Of a stretch of 64,000 nucleotides of DNA, positions 58,613 through 64,000 are shown one piece after another (the first letter of the stretch is position 1; every line of letters begins with the position of its first letter). Under the pieces are notes generated by a model that ran no database searches, was not told the DNA's origin, and saw nothing but the letters and a program-made list of their open reading frames with translations. The stretch is from Clostridia bacterium (GTDB lineage: Bacteria > Bacillota > Clostridia > Oscillospirales > UBA644): positions 62,001-126,000 of the forward strand of contig JAGBIM010000004.1 of assembly GCA_017934975.1 (NCBI GenBank). The letters are read 5' to 3'. A program made the position numbers and the translations under genes.

Positions 58613-59557
58613 TCAAGCCTCCACGGCGTTTTGGTCTTCCTCGTCGTCCCTACGACGGAGAATGGGAATCAGGATCAACAAGAATAGAGATCCGGCGATC
58701 AAGAGCCCCCAGCCTGCGGTGTCCGTGGCGTCGGAGGTGTCGGGAGGCGTGATGATACCGCCCGTGGCGTCGGGGTTGGGATCTTCCACGGCGACGGTGC
58801 GAATGACGATGGTGTAGGTCAGTTCGTCGGAGTTGCCGAGGGTGGTGTCCAGCTCATCGTCCCCTTCGAAGGGCCATTTCCATTCGAGGGTATAGTAGGA
58901 ATGGCGCCCCGCACCGAGGATAAAGGAATCTTCGGCGGCGTTGAGGTCGGCGGTGTCCCCGAATTTGCCGCTTCCGCCCACGAGGTACTTGCCGTCAAAA
59001 CGCTGGAGTTTGCTCTCCAGAGGAATGGGCGTTCCTGCGGGGGTGGTGTAAGCGTCGATAAACAGATCGTATTGAATGGCTACGTTGCCGGTATTTTTCA
59101 GTTTAAAGGTGTAGGTGTTGGAGGCACCGGGGGCAATGACCTTGTCGCCGTTGTCGCTCTTGATGACGACCTCGTTGCTTCCGTTGACGTAGGAAACGCG
59201 GAAGATCTCCACCTCGGTATTCAGAGACCACTTTTTCTGATCGTCGGCAGCCTCAAATCCGGGATTGGGGTTGAAGGTGTTGGCGTGTTCTTCATCGTGC
59301 CACTTGTCGGTGGAGGGATCGTAGATCACGTCGGAAGAATCGTCGGTGGAGGGATCGGAGGTGGCGGTGTCCGAAGAGGTGTCGAGAATGTCGATGCCGT
59401 CGGTTTCCGAGGGGGAATTGGACAAAAGACGGCTCACCAAAAGGGCACCCGTACCGATACAGAGAACGGCAAGGATGATCAGAAGGGGGACCAGAATGGC
59501 TTTCTTCTTCTTTTGGGGTTGTTCTTCAGGGGTGACGACGGGAGTTTCTTCGGCCAT
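58613..59557 (-). CDS. Membrane-anchored TasA-like protein with N- and C-terminal helices, 314 aa
   Basis: An unusual protein with a cytoplasmic N-terminus of about 20 polar residues, a membrane helix (AILVPLLIILAVLCIGTGALLV) and a low-complexity acidic Ser/Thr/Asp linker (about 45-85). A TasA-like beta domain follows, with VIAPGASNTYTFKLKNTGNVA, SYYTLEWKWPFEGDDELDTT and ELTYTIVIRTV. The end is a second helix (GWGLLIAGSLFLLILIPIL) and RRRDDEEDQ. The beta domain shares its APG..N.YTFKLKNTG and YTLEWKWPF patterns with the subunit at 59810. It probably anchors the fibre to the membrane. Confidence 0.72.
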   Translation of the reverse strand: MAEETPVVTPEEQPQKKKKAILVPLLIILAVLCIGTGALLVSRLLSNSPSETDGIDILDTSSDTATSDPSTDDSSDVIYDPSTDKWHDEEHANTFNPNPGFEAADDQKKWSLNTEVEIFRVSYVNGSNEVVIKSDNGDKVIAPGASNTYTFKLKNTGNVAIQYDLFIDAYTTPAGTPIPLESKLQRFDGKYLVGGSGKFGDTADLNAAEDSFILGAGRHSYYTLEWKWPFEGDDELDTTLGNSDELTYTIVIRTVAVEDPNPDATGGIITPPDTSDATDTAGWGLLIAGSLFLLILIPILRRRDDEEDQNAVEA

Positions 59558-59653
59558 TTTTGGAGCCTCCTTTCTGATTATTTATATGCGAAAGTGTTGA
59601 CTTTATTAGTTTATGGGAGGGACAACCCTTCCACCATCCTGTGGATGGTCCCC

Positions 59654-59687
59654 CTCCCCTTGCACAGGGGAGGCTTACCATAGTGCA
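59654..59687 (+). repeat. 34-nt dispersed palindromic repeat, copy 2
   Basis: Partner of 39487-39520; 27 of 34 bases identical. It lies in the 250-base gap between two TasA-like genes, next to another hairpin, ACCATCC/GGATGGT. No gene is present in that gap. Confidence 0.6.
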
Positions 59688-59723
59688 CGGTAGGGTTCAG
59701 CCTCAACAAACAATGCCTTATAT

Positions 59724-59766
59724 AAAAAAATGAAAATCCCCGGTCCGGCCACGGCAGACCGGGGAT
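59724..59766 (-). terminator. Terminator after the TasA-like major subunit
   Basis: ATCCCCGGTC, 11-base loop, GACCGGGGAT on the minus strand, then TTTCATTTTTTTATA. Confidence 0.88.
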
Positions 59767-59809
59767 GAAATCATTTAGCTAAATTGCTATACTCGATAAC
59801 CGGTTAAGG

Positions 59810-60565
59810 TCAGGGAGCATCGAAGGTGTCAACCTGGGTAGCGTTGATGTTGATGACCAACTTAACGGCATCCAGAGTGTCGGCATTACCCATAGCGGTG
59901 TCGATGGCATCCTGAGCGGCCATTTCACTGCCATTGGCGGGTTCAGCATCATCAGCGGTTTCGAAAATCCACTGCCATTCAACAGTGTAAACGGTACCGT
60001 CAGCCAAAGCTGCGGGCAGGGTGCCGGGAGCATAAGTAGCGGTATCACCATCGAGAGCTTCGATAGCGGCGATCATGGCATCCCAAGTACCCCAAGCAAC
60101 AACATCAGTGGTGGTTGCATCAACAGTCTTGGTCAGCTTCCACTGGATGTTGGTGTTGTCTTCGATTTCAGCAGCGATAGCACTACCAGCGGTGGTAATG
60201 GTTACGTTGTAAGCAACTTCGGGAGCGGTGATAGCATCGGTCTTGTAGTTGACGTAATCGAAGGAGAAGGTTGCTTTGTTGGTGGTGCCGGGAGCGATGA
60301 TATCAGTTTCTTCAACTGCAGCAGTATTGTTTGCAGCGTTAGCACCGTCAGACAGAACTTCATCGTTTACATATGCAGTCTTGAAGAGATCAGCAAAAAC
60401 GATGTCAGTGTTGTCGGTTTCAAAACCCCAGTAAGCAACGCGAGCGGAGTCGCTACCAGTAGCAGAGGAGGTGTACTTCGCGAAGGTTCCGGCGATGACG
60501 CAGGAGGTCAGAAGAACGGCAACCAGAAGAACGGAAGCGATTCTCATCATATTGTTTTTCTTCAT
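59810..60565 (-). CDS. TasA/camelysin-like major fibre subunit with SipW-type signal, 251 aa
   Basis: Exported protein whose signal MKKNNMMRIASVLLVAVLLT is followed by SCVIAGTFAKYTSS and SATGSDSARVAYWG. The mature part is beta-rich and highly acidic, with APGTTNKATFSFDYVNYKTD, YNVTITTAGSAIAAEIEDNT and VYTVEWQWIFETADDAEP, ending with an Asp/Ala-rich tail. Wide use of GCT, GTT and GAA codons suggests a well-expressed protein. It is flanked by signal peptidases and matches the TasA order sipW-tasA of B. subtilis. It probably forms the main extracellular fibre. Ribosome site AAAAGGGG is weak and distant. Confidence 0.8.
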   Translation of the reverse strand: MKKNNMMRIASVLLVAVLLTSCVIAGTFAKYTSSATGSDSARVAYWGFETDNTDIVFADLFKTAYVNDEVLSDGANAANNTAAVEETDIIAPGTTNKATFSFDYVNYKTDAITAPEVAYNVTITTAGSAIAAEIEDNTNIQWKLTKTVDATTTDVVAWGTWDAMIAAIEALDGDTATYAPGTLPAALADGTVYTVEWQWIFETADDAEPANGSEMAAQDAIDTAMGNADTLDAVKLVININATQVDTFDAP

Positions 60566-60730
60566 AACAGAAAAACCCCTTTTCTTTAAATTTTGCCTTG
60601 CGGCATTTTGTTCTTCCCCTCTCCGGGGAATTGGACATAGTTTGTTGCGTGAGCAACAATGTATTATATTCATTCTCCGGACGTGGCTTCCGGGGGAAGA
60701 ATAACACACATAATTAAGTAGGGTGCCGAC

Positions 60731-61486
60731 TTATTCGGCGGGGGTCTCCTCGGCGGGTGCTTCTTCTGCGGGAGCAGATTCGGCAGGGGCGGCCTCGGAA
60801 ACGGGTGCGGCGGCTTGGGCGGCGCGAAGTTCTTCCAGCTCTTTGAGGAGGGCGTCGGTATCCTGCTTTTTGCTCTTCTCGTATTTCTTGCGACGGATCA
60901 CGTCATAAGCAATCAAAATCAAAAGGGGAACCACGACGCAGACGATGAGACCAACGGTGGTCTGCATGAACATGGCGACGGAGCCCATAAAGGGAATGCG
61001 GAAGGCGTAAACGCCGATCACCTTATCGGCATAGACTGCCATTTTATCTTCCGCGTTGTTGAAATCACCCTTGGTCTTAAAGAGGAGTTTCCCATCTTTA
61101 TCTGTAAAGACTTCGATGACACGGTGGGTCAAGAGGGCGCCGGTTTTGCTGGCGGGGTCGAAGAAGGAAATGATGTCGCCTTCTTTAATGGTGGTAGGAT
61201 CGACCTTGGTGGCGAAGATGAGGTCTCCCCCGTTGATGGTGGGGCTCATGGAGTCGGTCAGGACGATCATAGGGGTGACGTTGAACAGGCTGGGAGGCGT
61301 GTTCTCGTCCCCGGTATAACTCTTGACGATGAGGGCGATATTTGCAATCAACATGGGGATGAGGATGACACACAGGATAATGCCGATGACGGTCAAGGTC
61401 TTGTGTGCGGCAGAGGTTTTGGGCTTTTTTTCCGGGGTTTGAGCCGGAGTCTGGTCCAGGTTCTGCACGGTCGGTTCGTTGGCCAT
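60731..61486 (-). CDS. sipW: SipW-like signal peptidase I, copy 2
   Basis: A 251-residue signal peptidase of the ER (SipW) type. The N-terminal tail of about 30 residues is polar, then helix TLTVIGIILCVILIPMLIANIALIV, the catalytic MIVLTDSMSPTINGGDLIFA (Ser in TDSMSP), KEGDIISFFDPASKTGALLTHRVIEVF with catalytic His (THRV), and KTKGDFNNAEDKMAVYADKVIGVYAF. A second helix follows at about 185-205, and the tail is Ala/Glu/Pro-rich (APAESAPAEEAPAEE). First gene of the TasA-like cluster, behind a consensus promoter. Confidence 0.93.
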   Translation of the reverse strand: MANEPTVQNLDQTPAQTPEKKPKTSAAHKTLTVIGIILCVILIPMLIANIALIVKSYTGDENTPPSLFNVTPMIVLTDSMSPTINGGDLIFATKVDPTTIKEGDIISFFDPASKTGALLTHRVIEVFTDKDGKLLFKTKGDFNNAEDKMAVYADKVIGVYAFRIPFMGSVAMFMQTTVGLIVCVVVPLLILIAYDVIRRKKYEKSKKQDTDALLKELEELRAAQAAAPVSEAAPAESAPAEEAPAEETPAE

Positions 61487-61584
61487 GGGAAACAGTCCTC
61501 TCTTTTTTTCAATGGTCGGGCGCGGCGGATACGCTCGCGCGTAATATTTGTTGTAGGGCGGCGTGGCCCCGTTGTGTTGTTTCA

Positions 61585-61613
61585 ATTATACTACGCGAAG
61601 GTCGGGTTGTCAA
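61585..61613 (-). promoter_or_regulatory. Promoter of the TasA-like cluster
   Basis: TTGACA (61608-61613), 17 bases, TATAAT (61585-61590) on the minus strand. Confidence 0.9.
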
Positions 61614-61743
61614 GAATAAAAGTGGCAAAATTGTAAGAGTTTAAAAAAAATTACGAGAAGTGTTGCAAAAATGAAACAACACAGGTGTCTTGACAGATAA
61701 AGCGGGGGCGGAGGGAGGACGGTGTTCTTTTCTTTTCACGAGA

Positions 61744-61913
61744 AAAGAAAAGAACCAAAAGAAAAGCGAAATCGCCGCAATACTTGCGGCGGAAGAGGGG
61801 GTGGAGGGCAAGAAGACGGAGGTATTCCTCTCTTTCCTTCCGAGAAAGAAAAGAACCAGAAGAAAAGCGAAATCGCCGCAATACTTGCGGCGGAAGAGGA
61901 GGCGGAGGGCAAG
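61744..61913. repeat. Two about 69-bp direct repeats, 101 bp apart
   Basis: Copies at about 61744-61812 and 61845-61913 share a GAAAAGAACCA.AAGAAAAGCG region, then a perfect palindrome CGCCGCAA-TAC-TTGCGGCG and GGAAGAGG..G.GGAGGGCAAGA. No gene is seen; short purine-rich frames here are antisense-like noise. Confidence 0.65.
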
Positions 61914-61917
61914 AGGG

Positions 61918-62003
61918 GCCCTTCCGCCCCGCGGCGGGAGCCGCGGGGCCGCGCCCGCCGCAGGGCGGGGGCGGAGCATTTTCGGGAGAAAATGCGGAAG
62001 GGC
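61918..62003. repeat. GC-rich branched palindrome
   Basis: GCCCTTCCG and CGGAAGGGC form an outer stem around three hairpins: CCCGCGGC-GGGA-GCCGCGGG, CGCCCGCC-GCAG-GGCGGG and GCATTTTC-GGGA-GAAAATGC. The rest of the gap to 62286 is purine-rich without genes. Confidence 0.6.
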
Positions 62004-62286
62004 AAAACGCGAGGTGAAAAAAATAAAAAAGGCCGAAAGTGGGGAGGTCTCCCCCGTTTTCCCCCAAAAAGAGCCGAAAAGTCCCCAAAGTGGGGACAGA
62101 TGAAAAAAAAAGGGATATAAACGGGAGGAACACGGCAAAAAGTGGGGGCCTTTCCCCGGAACGTGGAGGAAAGTGGAAGATTCCGGGAGAGAAGGAAAAC
62201 CCTGCCGTTTTTCGACCGCTTATGCGTGCGCGCGTATTATAATGTGAAGAAAAGCGGAAAAAAAATTTAACTTTTTCGAAAAAGTA

Positions 62287-62315
62287 TTGCAATCCGAGCG
62301 GCAATCTGTTACAAT
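62287..62315 (+). promoter_or_regulatory. Promoter of the large secreted protein
   Basis: TTGCAA (62287-62292), 17 bases, TACAAT (62310-62315). The region upstream also contains a TATAAT (62236-62241) without a good -35. Confidence 0.75.
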
Positions 62316-62368
62316 AAGTGCATAAGTATATATAAATATACCCACCATCGTGAAAAGAGGCAAGAAAG

Positions 62369-64000
62369 ATGAAAAAGAGGCTCACAATTCTCATCCCCGC
62401 CGTTGCGGCAGTGTTAGCACTGCTGTGCGTCGTGCTGTTCTTTGCCATGCCCACCCAAGGGGCCGCAGACGTCTACGCACAACAGCGGGCGACGGAAATC
62501 TGGAACAAGGTTGCAACGGAAAATTCCTATGCCACCAGCATTAAGTTCGGGAACGGAACCATTACGCCGGGAACGACGCACAACCTGAAAGACCTGTACG
62601 CACCCTGCACGGGTGGTACGGCCAAACTGGAGAACGGCGTTCTGACCATTACGAACTTCGGATGGGACGGGGGAACCTGGCCTACGATGATTCCCAACGG
62701 TGCTGTAAAGATCGTCTGCAACGGAGGTGGCCCTCGGCTCATGATCGAGGATGATCCTGCGGTGTCGAAATACTCTCCCATTCTGATCACCAGTGACCAG
62801 GGGACGGTTGTAAGAAGTGAGCGCTTGCATACCCAGGACGGCGACATTGTCATTTACGGCAACGTCGGATTTAACATGTACGTAAACTACGGTGCAGGTG
62901 CCGTCGTAGACGCCACGCACAAAAACGGTCTTGCCATCAAGGGCGAAGGCTGCAAGAAAAAGGGATACGACATCATCATCGGGGGACAGAAGGACACCTC
63001 GTTCTCCGGCTACGCTACGGCACAACTCGGTATCGTTGACAATCAGTCTGGTTCCATTGTGTTCTGCGGAACTGCGACCAGCACCGTAACAAACTATTTC
63101 AATGATTTCTTTAAGCTTGACGGAAGTAATGCTCCTACCGCCGTGCGGATTGCCTCTACCGCATCGTCGGACGCTCAGATTCTGTTCAAAAACGATGGTG
63201 CTGTCAATATTACCACCAAACGCGGCAATGCGCTGAGAACAAACTTTGACAACTCCCCTACCGCCACGGAAAAGAACTCCTCTTTCACATACAATAGTGC
63301 TACCTATACGCAAACCTATAATGAATACAGTTCCTCTAACGACGCGATTCTCTTTGAAGGAACCGGCCAGGTCAAGCTGAAAACGGAAGAAGATTTCGTT
63401 TACAACTGGGTCCAAGGCGTGGGCGTTATTTACACAAACCAGGGTAACGTGCGCGTGAGAAACAACGCGAAGGTTGTCGTCAATGAAAAACTTACCCATT
63501 ACGCCGTTGCACCCGATGATGCGGGCGGATGCGGCGTCGGAATCAACATCAATAACCAGGCCGACAACATCCACGTAGGTCTTTACGTGGAAGACACGGC
63601 AACCCTCGTAGTATACGCGGAAGGAGCAACCTCCACCGCAAAGGACACGGAGCTTGCAACAACCTTTGCCGCAGTAGAAAAGGACGCAACGTATGCAACC
63701 TCCGTGCTGAACTCCAACGAGGAACGTCTTGCGGGAACCTGGGTCAACTACGGACGCATCGTCGTTTCCGACACGGCGAACTACACCACCTATGCTTACC
63801 GCACGGGCGGAAGCACGGACCAGTGCTCCGGTGCGGTCATCAAGGTTGGTGCCTTCTTCCAGTCGGGAACGCCCAACGTGCGTATCGTCTCCGATCGGGC
63901 AGACACCAAGGCAAACGGTACCGGCCTGGAAATGCAGACGGGTAACACCATCAACGCAACGCTGACCGACAGCACAGGCGCAACCGTAAAGATACCCGTG
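62369..64000 (+). CDS. Large secreted protein, N-terminal part (runs off window)
   Basis: An open frame from ATG 62369 to the end of the window with no stop (544 residues so far). The start MKKRLTILIPAVAAVLALLCVVLFFAMPTQGAADV is a signal peptide or membrane anchor. The rest is beta-rich and rich in Thr, Asn, Gly and Val, with many short repeated turns such as NGVLTITNFGWDGGTWP, GDIVIYGNVGFNMYVNYG, GNVRVRNNAKVVVNEK and NYGRIVVSDTANY, a look shared with right-handed beta-helix surface proteins. No catalytic motif or family is recognised. The ribosome site CAAGAAAG is weak. It is divergent from the TasA-like cluster. Confidence 0.85.
   Translation, partial: MKKRLTILIPAVAAVLALLCVVLFFAMPTQGAADVYAQQRATEIWNKVATENSYATSIKFGNGTITPGTTHNLKDLYAPCTGGTAKLENGVLTITNFGWDGGTWPTMIPNGAVKIVCNGGGPRLMIEDDPAVSKYSPILITSDQGTVVRSERLHTQDGDIVIYGNVGFNMYVNYGAGAVVDATHKNGLAIKGEGCKKKGYDIIIGGQKDTSFSGYATAQLGIVDNQSGSIVFCGTATSTVTNYFNDFFKLDGSNAPTAVRIASTASSDAQILFKNDGAVNITTKRGNALRTNFDNSPTATEKNSSFTYNSATYTQTYNEYSSSNDAILFEGTGQVKLKTEEDFVYNWVQGVGVIYTNQGNVRVRNNAKVVVNEKLTHYAVAPDDAGGCGVGININNQADNIHVGLYVEDTATLVVYAEGATSTAKDTELATTFAAVEKDATYATSVLNSNEERLAGTWVNYGRIVVSDTANYTTYAYRTGGSTDQCSGAVIKVGAFFQSGTPNVRIVSDRADTKANGTGLEMQTGNTINATLTDSTGATVKIPV

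Noticed and set aside
61690..62120. Several Lys/Arg-rich frames in the repeat block
   Set aside because: They are translations of purine-rich repeats and palindromes, in different frames, without ribosome sites.
1..64000. Prophage, insertion sequence or integrative element
   Set aside because: No integrase, transposase, phage structural or conjugation protein motif was seen on either strand, and gene order is that of a normal chromosome.

Overview
This looks like a chromosomal segment of a Gram-positive, endospore-lineage anaerobe of the class Clostridia (Bacillota), probably an uncultured gut bacterium; the species cannot be named from sequence alone. The evidence is an Rnf complex in the clostridial order C-D-G-E-A-B, a yicC-remA-gmk-rpoZ-priA-def-fmt-rlmN-prpC-prkC-rsgA-thiN superoperon, strong AGGAGG ribosome sites, promoters with a 17-bp spacer and often a TRTG extension, a lysine riboswitch, an L10 leader, and SipW-type signal peptidases with TasA-like substrates. 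No phage, insertion sequence or CRISPR array is visible. Coding DNA is fairly GC-rich; intergenic DNA is AT-rich apart from several palindromic elements.

Layout. 1-2.3 kb (minus): 5' part of metK, degV, an AT-rich gap with DnaA-box-like motifs, and an unknown gene. 2.4-7.6 kb (minus): the Rnf ferredoxin:NAD+ oxidoreductase operon with an unlisted 45-codon membrane gene at its end. 7.6-11.1 kb: yigZ, holB-ricT, a MazF toxin with no visible antitoxin, and a 37-codon gene with a Cys tail. 11.2-22.6 kb (minus): the housekeeping superoperon (translation, GTP supply, replication restart, PASTA kinase/phosphatase pair). 22.7-28 kb: mutY, a Ca2+-type P-ATPase, a membrane protein and a Cys-rich protein. 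28-32.7 kb (minus): lysine operon dapA-dapB-lysC-lysA behind an L-box riboswitch. 33-39.2 kb (plus): an oppBCDFA operon. 39.2-46.9 kb: structured intergenic DNA, a lipoprotein, two DNase I-fold phosphatases/nucleases (one a large repeat-bearing surface protein), tRNA-Gln with a duplicated 3' end, and an AraC regulator. 46.9-50.4 kb (minus): rplL, rplJ, radC, galT. 50.5-55.9 kb (minus): rhaB-rhaA-rhaD-GH35. 56-61.6 kb: another DNase I-fold enzyme, then a minus-strand TasA/SipW-like fibre cluster. 61.6-64 kb: a repeat and palindrome block and the start of a large secreted protein.

The most surprising element is the opp operon. Its substrate-binding lipoprotein appears circularly permuted: the segment homologous to the C-terminal third of ordinary OppA directly follows the lipobox and linker, and the ordinary N-terminal two thirds come after it and end at the natural breakpoint. 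The neighbouring OppC carries an extra domain of about 105 residues, possibly parvulin-like, just before its conserved FGTDSHGRD motif. Second are the structured non-coding elements (tRNA-derived branched palindrome, ATGATG hairpin array, GC-rich branched palindrome), and third the two-SipW TasA-like cluster. All functional calls come from reading translated sequence and remembered family motifs; no searches or folding were run.
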